A DNA stretch of 64,000 nucleotides from Bothriochloa decipiens (Eukaryota > Streptophyta > Magnoliopsida > Poales > Poaceae): positions 47,539,877 through 47,603,876 of the forward strand of contig CM041633.1 in assembly GCA_023333625.1 (NCBI GenBank), in the 5' to 3' direction. Each line of letters begins with the position of its first letter. Position 1 is the first letter of the stretch. The position numbers and the translations under genes were made by a program. Shown here in pieces: positions 21,992 to 33,800 of the stretch. Under the pieces are notes generated by a model. That model was not told where the DNA came from. It was given only the letters and a program-made list of their open reading frames with translations, and made no database searches.

Positions 21992-22597
21992 GCCCGCTGG
22001 TCTACCCGAGCCAAGGTGTCCCCCACCTTAGGCTCGGGGAAGCGGTGACCATGGACGACGCCAGAGGTGTGGTGCAGCCGGCCCGTGGACACGCGGGTAG
22101 GGCAGCCTGCCCCATCAAGGACTCATGTGTGGCCACAGGTTCCATAGGGATGACGGACTCACAGCCCTCTGTCCCCACAGGATGTGGCTTTGACGGAGCA
22201 CCCGCTCGCACATGGCGGCGTGGCTAGGGAGGGGGAGAAAATGAGGACCTGCGCCAGGGGAAGGGTGGAGCTCACTAGGGAGGATGCAGGGAGACATGTG
22301 GAGCCGCAACCGTGGTTGCGTGTGGGCCGCCGGGTTCGGCCCTGGCCCCTGGACCCGCGACAATGCCTCTAGACGCCGGGTGCATAGTCTCGGCAGGGAG
22401 GGCGGTCATGCCGGGTCCCGAGCAGGGGGAGGAGGGGAGCCAGGGCGAAGCGTTGCTGCGGTGGTCGATGACCCACCGGACCTAGCCCCAGCTCCTGCGC
22501 CGTCCTTAACCAGAGCTGGCGGCGGAGCCATGCCGGCGTGGGCGCACCCCGCGTGCGGGGTAGGAGGGGTGGCGGGGCGAGTCACTGCTGTGGCTGT

Positions 22598-23861
22598 CAC
22601 TACGTCAATGATGAATTTCCACAGTGGGCATTTTGCCTTTACCGCAGCGGGCTCAAGCGTCCGCTTGTGGTGCCACGCCATGGTAAATCCGGGCGGCACC
22701 GCAGCGGGCGCCGGTGCCCGCTGCGGTAAAGGAGTATTAACCACAATGAGCGTTTATGTTGCCCAATCGAGCCCACTGTCGGGCCCAATTGATCCCGCTA
22801 GATCCATGCGCGCCGCCGGAGGAAGATGGAGGGGAGCCGCCATGACCGGTGTCAAGGTGGAGATGGCCGGATCCACTGGCGTCGAGGTGGGGGACTCTAG
22901 ATCCGCCGACGTCGAGGCGGAGGAGGCCAGATCTGCCGGTGCCGAGGCGGAGGGGGCCGTATCCACCAGCGTCGAGGTGGTGGAGGCCGGATCTGTCGGC
23001 GTCGAGGTGGAGGAGGCCGTATCAGCTAGCGCCGAAGGGGAGGAGGCTGGATCCGCGATGGAGGAGGCCAAATCTGCGATGGAGGAAGCCTCGCGCCTGG
23101 ATCTGAGCACCGCCACAGGCCTCGAGCCTCGAACCGGACCTGATGAAGAAGAGGGAGGAGCGAGGGAGCAGGAGAGGGGAAGATGGGGGAGTGAACGAGC
23201 TAGAGAAGTACTTATCGAAACCCTAGGCCGTGGCCTCGCTCGCGCTGCCATCCCACTCACCGCCGCCCCGCGCGCCGTTGTGGCCTCGCGTGCGCCGCCA
23301 TCCCGCTCGTCATCACCGTGGCCTCGCGCGCGCTACCGTCCCGCTCGCTATCACCGTGGCCTCGTGTGTGCCGGCGCGGCCTCGCGCGCGCCGCCGTCAT
23401 ACGCGCCGTCGTCGCAGCCCCACGCGCGCTCGCGCCTAGCTCCCATCCGGCCTCCATCACGCGAGGGAGAAGGAGGGACGGGCCACTGGGGAGAGTGGAG
23501 GGTGAAGAGAGGAGAGTGGATTGGAGAGGGCAGTGGATGGCAGTGCGGGAGACTCGCGAGCTGGTGGTGAAGGGAGTAGAGGGCCTGGAGGCTGCGCGAA
23601 GGGAGTCTGGTGGAGTGGAGGCTGAAACCCTAGTGCTAGTTTATACAGGTGGACCAGTATTTGGGCCTCGCCCTATGCTCGTTGGGCCAGGCCTTAACCA
23701 TGGTGGGCTTTATAAGCTGCCCGCTGCGGTAAATCAATTTACCGCAGCGGGCAAAATGGGCCGCTGCGGTAAATCGTGGTGATTTACCACAGCGGGCAAC
23801 ATAAACTCCCACTGCGGAGGTCAAATTTACAACGCTGCGGAAATTCATTATTGACGTAGTG
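22598..23861. mobile_element. Non-autonomous CACTA element nested in the LINE-like element
   Basis: The termini are CACTACGTCAATgATGAATTTCC at 22598 and its inverse ending GACGTAGTG at 23861, flanked by identical 3-bp duplications TGT (22595-22597, 23862-23864). Subterminal TTTACCGCAGCGGGC-type motifs recur in both orientations at each end, as transposase-binding repeats do in CACTA elements. The interior is GC-rich with no transposase. A 30-bp tandem repeat (22850-23085) keeps one frame open. Confidence 0.92.
22850..23085 (+). repeat. ~30-bp coding-like tandem repeat within the CACTA element
   Basis: About seven degenerate units of roughly 30 bp, each containing GTCGAGGTGGAGGAGGCC-like sequence. 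In the plus frame they read as ten-residue repeats of the type S.xVEVEEAgS. The multiple of three keeps the frame open for over 400 codons (22284-23570), but no start context or domain suggests a real protein. Confidence 0.7.
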
Positions 23862-24179
23862 TGTCGGGGACGCGCGTGGGCCGCCGGATCCGGCCTCAGG
23901 AACCGCGCCGGCCGCCTCCGACGGCGGCGGAGCCCTGGCGGCGGGGCTGCAGCCACCATGCCCCAACAGCGGAGAAGGGGAGGAAGTGGGGAAAGCAGAG
24001 GGGTAGGGGAGGGTGGAGGTGGAGGCGGTGGGCGCCGGCGCTAGAGCGGCGGCTGGCGCCGCCGGCGGCAGCAGGGAGGCCACGGGCGGTCTAGGGTCGG
24101 GCTCCCATCGCGGGTCACAACAGGCCCTTTACTTTTTTTTTTGTGATGCCGGTGCACCCTGGTGACGGGGAGTATAGAT

Positions 24180-25123
24180 TTGGGATAGAAAAATTAAAAT
24201 GGATATCCGAATTATCCAATATCCATATCTGTATTCATGCATTTATTTCTAATATGGATACTGAATGGATATATCTGAATTGATTTTTCCGTATTTTCTC
24301 TATCGATTCCATATCCGTATTTGACAATATCCGCAAATGATGCATTGAAACCATTCAATAATAATATGAAGCTATTAAAAGTTTTCTCTCCATAACGAGG
24401 GACCAACTATTAATTTTATTATCACTAATGATGCATTGTGACCATTTAATAATATATCTATAAATAACTTTGAGTATTGACTTTAAATTATGAATGATAC
24501 TTAAAGATTAAATTTATCAGTATTTCCCAAAGTAGTTAAAACTTAATATATTTGTAGATGTAAATTATTCTAATACTTTAGTTTATTTGTTTATGGATGT
24601 AAATTGTTATATATTTATAATTTAGTGATAAATATTTACAAAAATGTAGTATTAATTGATTAATTGATATATTTTAATTACTAAATATTTATTGATAACT
24701 ATCCTTTCCATGTTATATACGCAAACCCTTTAATCTCTGCTTGTGTAATAAATTTGTAATTCCAAAAATATTGATAAAGAAAAATGGTCATTATTTTTTT
24801 ACATTTTTACTTGACCTATTATTAAATATTATCCATTATAATTTAGGTTACTTCGATATTGAAGATTATTAGATGTGTACTTTCATTTAGTTCACTTTGG
24901 TTAACTATGAACTTGCTAGTAAAATTTTATTCATGTATGTTGAATTTAACAACATACACTTTGAGTTGAATTGAGTAAATATCCGAATAGAAATCCAAAT
25001 CTGAAACATCCGTTTGTATTCATATTGGAATATATCTGTAACCGTGTTGATATCGAAATAAAATATTGTAAAAGGTGATATCAGGATCCGACTCCTTGCA
25101 AATCCAATATGTTTCTATCCCTA
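24180..25123. mobile_element. Non-autonomous hAT-like element
   Basis: The termini TTGGGATAGAAA (24180) and the inverse of TAGGGATAGAAA (ending CTATCCCTA at 25123) are flanked by 8-bp near-identical repeats GTATAGAT (24172-24179) and GCATAGAT (25124-25131). An 8-bp duplication is the hAT size. The interior is strongly AT-rich with GATATCCG-type subterminal motifs and no transposase frame. Its left edge overlaps the target duplication of the LINE-like element, so it was there first. Confidence 0.75.
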
Positions 25124-25400
25124 GCATAGATGGCCAAACGGTTGCATATGATGGATCGGCATGAGCTTGGTCTAGGAAAGCAAGACATGGATCTGGCATG
25201 ACACTATAGTGCTAGTGGCAACAAGAGCATGGCCCTAGTGTCAGGCTTGGCCGCAATCGGCAATGCTATGATTAACGTGTCCTAAACATAGGACGCACGT
25301 CCACTGGACCGCCCCCACGCCACTCATCTCGTTCATCCGCTCTTCCTCTCCCACTCACCTCGTCATTTCTGCCGCTCTTGGCATAGGCTGTCGTTGAGCC

Positions 25401-26500
25401 CACTACCGCACAAAACAACTAGTGCCCACTGCAACAAATAGTTTCAAAAAAAAACAAAAAAGGGGAAAAGCTCGTATGGGCTTGGATCTTGGCTTGGACC
25501 CCGCCACAGTCTAAACCCTTGCGATGCCGGGATCTTCGCATCATCGTTGTCGTCCCTGAATCTGCTCGTCTCCACCTTCTCATGCCAGATCCAGTCCAGC
25601 CCGTCATGGATTTGAAGCACACCGACCCTCCTCGTCAGATCCGGGCGGCACGGCTGGGCTCCTGCTCACCGGATCCAGCCATGGCTGGCCTCCTCCTCGC
25701 TGGATCCAAATCCCTGAGATGAAGAGATAGTAAGTGGGAGAGGAGGACCGAGAAGAGATGCAGAGAGAACAAGGAGGAGGCGCCAGTACCTCGAGCTAAT
25801 CGGTGCCGTGGATCTGGACTACCTCCATGCCACCTCACACCGCCTAGCCCCAAGCTCCACGTCGTGCGCCACTGTGCCCTCACACCGCGCCCGATGCCAC
25901 CTCGCGCCACGGGCCGTCATGCCACCTCGAGTAGCCCGGTGCCGCGCCACCATGTGCTGCGGAGAAGAGAGTAGGGGCAGAGGAGAGAGACTGGGGGCGA
26001 GTGGCGGCTATGCCATAGGGATGCACTAGGTGGGTGCCTGGGTGATGAAGATGACAAATAGCAGTGCTGGGGTGTGGCGGTGGAAGTGGGAGGGAGTCAT
26101 GCTGATTGCGTAATGAAGGATTTCACGAAGGGGAAGAGAGTCAAACGCAGAGGGATGAGGAATGACGTCTAGGGATGAGGAATGACTAACTTCGGGTATT
26201 TATATGTAGGTGGCTATCAGGCCTCATCTTGGGCCGTTTGGGCAGCAGTCCGCCATGGTAAATCGATTTACCGGGGCGGGCTTCATAGGAAGCCCACTGC
26301 GGAAAATAGCAATTTTTCACAGCAGGCATCTTAAAATGCCGGTGCGGTAAATCGATTTACCATGATGGATAAAAATTCCCGCCATGGTCAATAGAAAATG
26401 CCCGCTGCAGTAAATAGTGGGATTCACCGCAGCGGCCAAAAAAAGGCCCGTTGCAGAGTCCAAATATGCAACGCTGCGGTATTTCATTTTTTATGTAGTA
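25401..26500. mobile_element. Probable second CACTA-like element
   Basis: The left edge is CACTACCGCACAAAACAACT. The right part (26250-26500) carries inverted and direct TTTACCGCAGCGGGC-type subterminal repeats and a terminus ACGCTGCGGTATTTCATTTTTTATGTAGTA, related to the right end of 22598-23861 with the last base altered. The flanking triplets are GCC and GCT. The right end is convincing; the left end is less certain. Confidence 0.5.
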
Positions 26501-29500
26501 GCTGGGGCCCTTCGCAATGGAGCTTCGCCACAAGCACCCGCCTGCCCGTGCTTGCTTCCTCCCTCCTTCCCTCACGTCCTCAATGCATGCACAACCCCGA
26601 CCATGGCGGCGTTGTCGGATCTAGCAGTGGTGGATAAGAATTCGCTGGATCTGTTCCATCTTCCACTCCCTTCTTCCACTTGTTCTGTCACCTACCCCGC
26701 TCAACCTACCCGGCTCCTATTCCTCTTCCACCTGCAGGCACCCAATCCTTCGGTATGCTCTGTGCGTCTCCCGCTCCTTCGTCATGCACCCGCATGCCTC
26801 CCCCTCTCCGGCTGCGCTGCTCACCTGCCTCTACTCTGGCTGCATCTGCCTGTGTGCCCTCCTCTGGCCTTCTCTGCACAAGACGGCGGTAGCTATGGAT
26901 GTGCTCCCACAAAGCACTGCTGCTGTCTCCCCTACTCCTTGCTTCACATCCTACTCCTTCCTATCTCGGGGGTGCTCGCTTCCTGCTCCCCTTCCTCCCC
27001 TTCCGCACGCTCGGTTGTGCAACCTCCATGGCTGCTCGACTAGGTAGTTCTCAAGGACCACCAGATCTAAGGCGTCCTCCTCGTCATCATTCCCCTCCTC
27101 TTGTCCTCCTCTCGGCTAGTTGCCCCTTTTTTCTTCTCTTTTCTGTTTCAATTTGTTGTATCTATTTGTTTCAATAGTACCATACTTATTGTTTTCAAAA
27201 TGTTTGAGTAATTTTTGTTTTTCAGTTGTTTTCAATGTTGTTTCAGATTTGTTTGTCATTTTGTTTCAATTTTCATCTCTCTTTTTGTTGAAAAACATGT
27301 GTTTCGCCATTGTGGCAACACACGTTTTAGTTTCTTGTTTTGGTTTGTTGCATTAGATGTTTTTGATTGTTCTGGAGAAGCTTTTTCTATTTCTAGTTGT
27401 TGCAGTATTGTTTCTTTTTTTGTTTTAGTTTCTTGTTTAGAATTGTTGTAGATGTTTTCGTTTTTTTGCAAAGGTTTGTTGTTTCCTGTGTTGTAGTATT
27501 ATTTCTTTGTTTGTTTCAATTCATGTTTTATTGTTGTTGGCGTAGGTTTTTTGTTCCTTTGTTCCTTTGTTTCATTTTTCATTTTTTTGTTTGTTTCAGT
27601 GGGGGTTTGATCATGTTAGAGGTGGCGACGGTGGCGGATCTGTTTGCGTGGCGGGTGGTGGCAGTTCGGGGGGGGGGGAGCGAATCCGTGTGTGGGGCGA
27701 GGCATGGGCTAGCGCGGCACGAGTTCAAGCGCAAGGGAGTAGCATGTGGGATAGTCCTACATCCGAGCGCTAGCTTCGCCCGGCCGCAATGCACTTGCAG
27801 TGCTGAAATAGACACAACGCGGTTAATCGACCAGCCTATGCCAACCCGGTATGCCCCAGCTGTTGGATATCTTCAATTAACCGAGAGCTGTCGAATTCAC
27901 ATCTAGTGCATGACCTGCGCACGAGCGGCCTGGTGGCCATGTGCTCATCTTTAGCTGTTGAGAAGAGAAAAAGGAAGAAATTAGTGTGCTTGCTTCGCCG
28001 GGCAAGGCCAAAAGATGGGTGTGGGACACGACATTGCTACTCAATATTTTTGCAAGTATATAGAAAATTGTGTTGGCTCATTTTGCACTAATTACTTTCC
28101 ATAGCTGCGACGTGTATATGTACAGGCGTCCTCAGTGATGTTAATTCATCTCCTCCATGTGCCACCGCGCTCTGCTGTTGTGGTCTTCCTCATCTCGCCG
28201 CCAACATGCCATCGGCGCTGGGAGAACATGCTCCGAAGCATATGTCCCCTCATGCCCTTGCACAGGGTATGGGCCGCATCAGGTTTTTGGGACGCCGTCA
28301 CGACTACTCGTTATACGTCTTCTTCTCTCTGTACCGACTTTCGAGGATGTCCATCGACCACCTGCTTTGTCTTCTTTTGTGCTACATCATGTCTACTATT
28401 TCTTTGTTGTTTGTTCTCACATTCCTTCTATTGTTATCACTAGAGAGTATGAGTTTGTCTTGGGTCGTAAATGCTAGCATTAACTTTTTATATAGTTTTA
28501 TTATGGTGTTGTGTTATCAAATTATTGGAGAAAATTATTTTGCTAAAAATCTAAATTGAGATTTTATTTATCTAGTTTTTGGAGTTGCTCCTACATGTTT
28601 CAAAATCTAAATAGAGATTTCATTTATCTAGCTCTTAGAGATGCACCGTGGATATGTCAAGTTTCATTTTAGCTCTTAGAGATGCACTGTGCATATACCA
28701 AGTTTCATTTTTTTTAAAATAGTTTGCATGTTTGCATATAAGGTAAGAGATGTGATTTACACCGGTTATTTTTCATATATAAATAGTCACCTATGATTTG
28801 TATTATAAAACATAGGAATATTTTGTAATTTTGAATTATGTAGCCAGATGCTTGCCCCGATAAAGCTCATTTGAGGTGGTGGGCACTAATAAAAAACATA
28901 TATAGCCTCTTTATTCGAAACGGGTTTCTGCAAACTTTTTGTGGTATCCAATTGGTGTTGATCATTTTTTTGAGTGAACAGGCTAATAACCCTTCAATTT
29001 TGTTTTTTTTTGTTTTGTTTTTTAAGGAAACTGAAGGGACCGAGGTCCCTGCGTTTCTTAAAACTACAAGGTCAGAACACGTAGATACAAGACTCACTCA
29101 CGTGGAAGCATAAGTGTCAACAAGTTTCGAAGTGGTCCAAGCCTTTTTTTTGTGTGTTTTGTTGGGAAATACGGTTGGGGATTATTTGTTATAAATTTCC
29201 TTATTTTAGCATTAGGATATATCCGAGTTTCATTGTTACATACGTTGTCGTTTAAGAAAAAAGTATGAAGAAAACCAATAGTCGCAGCTACTTACTTTTC
29301 TTTTCTGTAAAAAAAGAAAAGAACAGTGAGAATATCTTACTTTGTTGTTTGCCTAAGTATTCAAAACTTTGTTGTTTGTCTACCTTTTGTTGTTTGTCTA
29401 AGTATTCAAAAATTGAAACAGTTTTGTCTCTAAGAAATTTCACCAACATCTGGAATATCAATTTAAATTCATGAAACATGTTTTTGACAGAGCATTTGTT

Positions 29501-29735
29501 CGAACATACTATATTAATTGTTTTTTTAAAAAATTGTTTTAGTATGTAGTTTGATGTAAGACAAAACTAAACTAAGCTTTCATTTTTAGTAGATGGGGTA
29601 TGATATAGCATGTGAAAACTATATAACTAATAAAAGGCTAAAAAAGAAAACACGATATTTTCTGCTTGTGTCGAGAACGCCTGTGTGAAAAAAGAATGCC
29701 AACTCTGTGATACACAAGCAATGAACTGCACATAC
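26501..29735. other. Unassigned part of the receptor kinase intron
   Basis: 26500-27110 is C-rich on the plus strand with overlapping frames and no domain. 27115-27600 is a T-rich low-complexity stretch rich in TTTGTTTCA. 27600-27900 is GC-rich with a G run. 28130-28330 has a short GC-richer stretch. 28450-29640 is AT-rich with short internal repeats (TTGTTGTTTGTCTAAGTATTC, 29340-29410). Probably more transposon debris, but no termini could be paired. Confidence 0.35.
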
Positions 29736-30651
29736 CTTCACGTGGGATCGCCGGAGCAAGTGTGGAGTTGAAGGACCATGTCAGTATCCGATGGCGCTCA
29801 GCGACCACGCCGGTGGACGCCGAAAACCCCACTGCCACTTCCCGCGGAAGCAACGTCTTTAGATCTGGCAGCTGAGAAGTGACCACAATTGGTTCGGGAT
29901 AGGAACCAACCTCAAGGGAGGCAACTAGTATCTGGGTGATGTTATCAAATTTGATTGTCGCCGTCATGTTGCCTCTCAGGGGCGTGGGCACCTTTGTGGT
30001 GTTTATTGAGCGGACGGAGTTGATGTCAATGCCTATGTGGTACTAGTTGGGATCTGGGATGTCGAAGTTTTGGAAGAAGGTGTCGAACTCGACGGCGACG
30101 AACTGTTGTGGACCGTAGGGATTGGTGTCGTTGCTCCTGAGGCCGAGGTTCTCCCCCTGAGCGTGGCGGCATGCTTGACGGGAAACCGGTGAGGAAGAAC
30201 GCCACGCCATCGCCGGGCGGCATCGACGGCAAACTTTCGTTGACTAGGATCTTGAAGGTGAAGCTTGTGCTGAAGCTCGCCAGTGTTGTGTCGTCGTGCC
30301 TGTACCGGGTGTCGTACAGGCACCCAGCACTACTCGCCAGTGTTGTGTCGTCACCGGGTGCCTGTACGACATCCGCCCTGTGCAAGTAGTGCTGCTCTGC
30401 CCGACGTCGTTGCAGGTGAGGTCGATTAGTTTGCCATTCACCTTCGCCTCGCCCTCGAGCAGGATGTCAGTTGATTGGTCGTAACTGGAAGCATTTGTAA
30501 AGTTGAAGCTGAAGGAGAACTGTGGAGGTGGCGACTGTGCTGCTGCTGCTGCAGAACTAGAGTTAGTTTTCTGGGACAAGGCTGGGAGAAAGCAAGTGGA
30601 AACGAGGAGGAAGAGGAGCAGAAGCAGCGCGCTGCTTGCAGCCGAGGCCAT
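29736..30651 (-). pseudogene. L-type lectin receptor-like kinase: signal peptide and lectin exon, broken
   Basis: ATG at 30651-30649 opens a signal peptide (hydrophobic LLLLLFLLVSTCFLPALS). A legume-lectin domain follows: FSFSFNFTNAS, ILLEGEAKV, DDTTLASFSTSFTFKI, GDGVAFFLTGFPSSMPP, NPYGPQQFVAVEFDTF, GIDINSVRSINTTKVP, ending LTWSFNSTLAPAIPRE before a GTATGTG donor. Lesions on the coding strand: a frame change at a 57-bp duplicated segment (30276-30352), another at a C run near 30153-30160, and an in-frame TAG at 30043-30045. The intact family member would bind a carbohydrate or cell-wall ligand and signal through the kinase encoded at 18752-17443. Confidence 0.88.
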
Positions 30652-33553
30652 AGCTTGTTTGCCCTGGCTGCCTGCTACATATATGTTTATATATACCTGA
30701 GCAATAGCAATATGAGGGGATGGATGATGGAGCCAACTAGAAATTGCTAGAATAGGAAACGTGCTATCACACCTCTACACCACTGCAGTACGTGGGCTAG
30801 CCTATGTATCCTAGCTCCTCATTTGGCAATATGTACTCAACATGGTCAATGATCTGATTGAGCGTTCTCCCATTCGTTTCGAAATACGCTTACATGGAAT
30901 CAAAGAGGGTTCGCTCCTGTGCCCTCCACCGTTCTCGATAATGGCTTCCACTCTTCCAAAAGAGCCCTATCAAAGATAGGGGACCAAAGATATAGCGTGT
31001 TTGAACTTAGCGGCCACTATAGCTATATAATCTGCTATTGTTAGACACTATTACTGTTGCTTGGCAGCTATTCATCGTGCCGATGTGAATGCACTTTTGA
31101 AGCATGATTTTAAGAGATAGACCTTTTGATTAACAAAAGTGGTCGGAGCATTTAAGGAGGCAACCGAAAAAAATGCCTCTCTAAATCAATTTTTTAGCAG
31201 TGGGCCCCTTATTCTGTTGACGTATATACACAAAACTGGTTTCCCGCAGCCGCCCCACCATTTCTCCAACGGACGCCTCTTATCTCTTGTGGAGGCCTCT
31301 CTCTCTAGTGTGGACCTTTACGCCATGGTGAACCTTGACGCCTATGTGCAAAAGCAACAACTTCGATTCAACCAACAGGTAGTGGCAAACGCCGCTCCAT
31401 ACTTGCAACAACGGTAGTTGCTTCCATTTATCTAGTTGGCTCTTGCTAACGCTGCCGCTCATTAGGGGTAGCTCATATTAGTAGAAAAATGTAACCTTCA
31501 CTCATATGTCATATAAAAGTTGATCGTATGTCTTATCATATCTATTTGAGCACCCACAAAAATGAAATACTTTCCTTTCTAAATGATCGAGGAATAGTAA
31601 AGGAAGCCGTGAAGATTTTTATGGCCTTCCTCTGACTATGTGCAAATGGAAGCCATATGTGTTTGGTCATATTGGATTTCTAGTGATTAAAGTTATTATC
31701 CCATTGTTCTCGAGACTTTTTGTGACGAGATTAAGCTTGTCTGTAGGGAAATCCAAAATCTCTTGGAGTAGACTCTAAGGAATTGAATATGTGTACCTAT
31801 GTGTTCATTATTCTAGATAAAAAATAATATGAAGGAGTGTGTTGTAATGGAACTTCATGTCTGGATCTTGTAGTTTTTTGCAGCATAACTGAGTAAGTTT
31901 TACGTTAATAATCATGTCATTTTTCTTATTGAATGGATATGTGTCTTTGAGCCCTACCTTTTGTTTTGAAGAGCTAGGAGGTTGGCCATGATCTTCTTTA
32001 TTTGTGTATTGAACGATAGATTAATATTGTAGATGGTGGAAGGAACAAAAGTGGCATCAAATTTATTATTCTCTGTACTGTTATATCGAAATAAGTTAAT
32101 AGCTTTGCCTTTAGTGAAAGCTAGATGTACATCTATCTGAATCAAGAGGTACTTTTTTTTAAGGTAATCTTACCTAACTTTGACATATTTCTCAGAAAAG
32201 CTACCAAAAATCTTGAACATGAAGTTTGTTTCATTGAATTATTGATGACATATGTCGTCTATTTCTGTGGTCAAAATTTTATTTAAAATAGTTTCAAAGT
32301 TTGACAAATTTGATTTTACATAGTGCTAAAGTGAATTGAAATCGAGAACAAACTTAGTGTGCGGAAATGGCCAATTCTAGTAATAAGCATTCCAATTTTG
32401 TATATTCTATGTGTATGTGCATGCATTTTATTGCTAGAATAGGAAACGTGCTATCACACCTCTTTGAGCCCTACCTTCACTGATGCTTTACTAGAAATTT
32501 CCCTTGTGACACGCGTACAATTTTTGCACGCCATCTAATGATATGTAGATTGTCATATATCAGCAGTTTCATATATCAAAGATTTAATATTGATGATGAG
32601 TATACTGATGGGTGAGGAGAAACTGTTACTCTTTGTCCCTCCCAAAAGGAAAAAAAAAAACTAGCTATTTTTGGGATTTTGTGGCCGTTTGGCAACAGCG
32701 TTTTATTTGTTGACATATTTTACTAGATTAATTAGAGAGTGTCTAGTTAACTGTTACAGATTTTACTAGATTAGGGAGGGTCTACTTATCTATCAACACT
32801 TATCCGTTCAATTTTAGGGGATGGGGTTGCCCCAGATTCTCTTACAAGTAACGACTCTCCCTACTCATCTCTGAACGAAACACTAGACAAGCAGGGATAT
32901 CCCACCTGGAATCATCTCATCCCTGGATTCAAACACTACACAAACAGGTGGTGCCAAGCGCATACACACATATTTAGTACCCAACTCGTATGTATACAGT
33001 GATTGAATGAATATAAAATAAATCGGCAAATCTTGAGATTTACTTGTTCATAGCAATCTCTATACTGATTGATAAAAATAGTACTATTTATTTAACTAAC
33101 TGTGCCAAGCAAATTATACGTTTTCAGGAATAAAAATCTAACGAACTGTTCAATCGCCAATAATAGCACTTCTAGCAGATATCACCATAATTTAGAGAGA
33201 CTTGACTTGGCCAAGGAATAAAGTGGAGTGTCTCCGTGTCAGGGAATAAAGTGGAGCGTGCCGAGGCACCGTAAGTGCCCCCAGCTTTTACGTCGCTCGG
33301 GAAACCAAAGAAGATGCATAAGTGCTCAGCTTTTACGTCGCTTTGGAAACGAAAGAAGATGCGGCCATCCGTGGTCCGTGCCCCACTTAAGTTTGTCTTG
33401 TAAAATCATTCCACGGGATCAAAACGTGTAATGCATGCATGATTTATTTATACTCACCGGTTTGGTTTGGCATACTACCTCCGAATTAAGGTTGCTGCCT
33501 ATGGTTACTAGTAGGCCGGCCGGTTTGGGTGCCTTCACACTATCACACAGTAT
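30652..33553. other. AT-rich upstream region of the receptor kinase locus
   Basis: 30652-30720 is the likely promoter side of the lectin exon (TATATA stretches near 30685). The rest has no recognised gene. A 34-bp direct repeat (attgctagaataggaaacgt...) occurs at 30743-30776 and 32430-32463, bracketing 1.65 kb. A block reading gtgtttgaac.tagcggcc, then actatagct, at about 30993-31026 recurs near 34614-34646. 33200-33480 is related to 51370-51580. Confidence 0.45.
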
Positions 33554-33800
33554 CACTACTCGAATTCGCTCCTTTGCCGAGTGTCAGTTAGTTTACTGAG
33601 TGTTTTTTTAGACACTTGTGTCAAAAAAAAAAACAAAACACTGGGCAAAGAGGCTTCTTTGTCGAGTGTTAAAAAAAGAAAAACACATGGTAAACCCTTC
33701 ACTGAGTGCAGCAATCCCTTTGCCGAGTGTTTTAATTTTGACATTTGGCAAAGACCTTCTTTGCCTAGTGTTATTTTACACTCGACAAAGATAATTTTTC
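33554..33800. mobile_element. CACTA end with TTTGCCGAGTGT subterminal repeats
   Basis: Begins CACTACTCGAATTCGCTCC and then carries about eight copies, in both orientations, of TTTGCCGAGTGT variants up to 33800, the hallmark of a widespread grass CACTA family. The AT-rich sequence to about 34400 is probably the interior. No matching right terminus was found, so this is a truncated copy. Confidence 0.7.

Larger units (their letters stand above)
19393..24164 (-). mobile_element. ORF1-only LINE-like element (half-LINE) with 17-bp target duplication
   Basis: A 17-bp direct repeat (acggggagtatagattt) lies at 19376-19392 and 24165-24181. A long, variable target duplication is typical of target-primed reverse transcription. 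On the minus strand the element reads 5' GC-rich leader, an ORF1-like zinc-knuckle protein (about 22000-19591), a short 3' region and a short A run at the 19393 side. No endonuclease or reverse transcriptase is present in the ~3.5 kb left after removing the nested CACTA. It resembles animal half-LINEs (HAL1) in layout. The alternative is a LINE that lost ORF2 by internal deletion before insertion. Confidence 0.55.
18753..29735 (-). other. ~11 kb intron of the lectin receptor kinase, filled with transposons
   Basis: The donor is AAG|GTATGTG at 29736/29735 and the acceptor AATGACAG|G at 18753/18752, with matching codon phase on both sides. Homologous receptor kinases usually have no or short introns here. 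The interior holds an ORF1-only LINE-like element (19393-24164), a CACTA nested in it (22598-23861), a hAT-like element (24180-25123), a CACTA-like element (25401-26500) and unassigned DNA. 18753-19375 is ordinary AT-rich intron sequence. Confidence 0.75.

Noticed and set aside
22284..23570. 428-codon frame treated as a possible gene
   Set aside because: It starts in LINE-like sequence and crosses the CACTA terminus at 22598 and a minisatellite. An insertion boundary inside the frame makes a real gene unlikely.
31139..31417. 92-codon plus frame
   Set aside because: No domain, no splice partners, and repetitive surroundings. Kept only as unassigned intergenic DNA.
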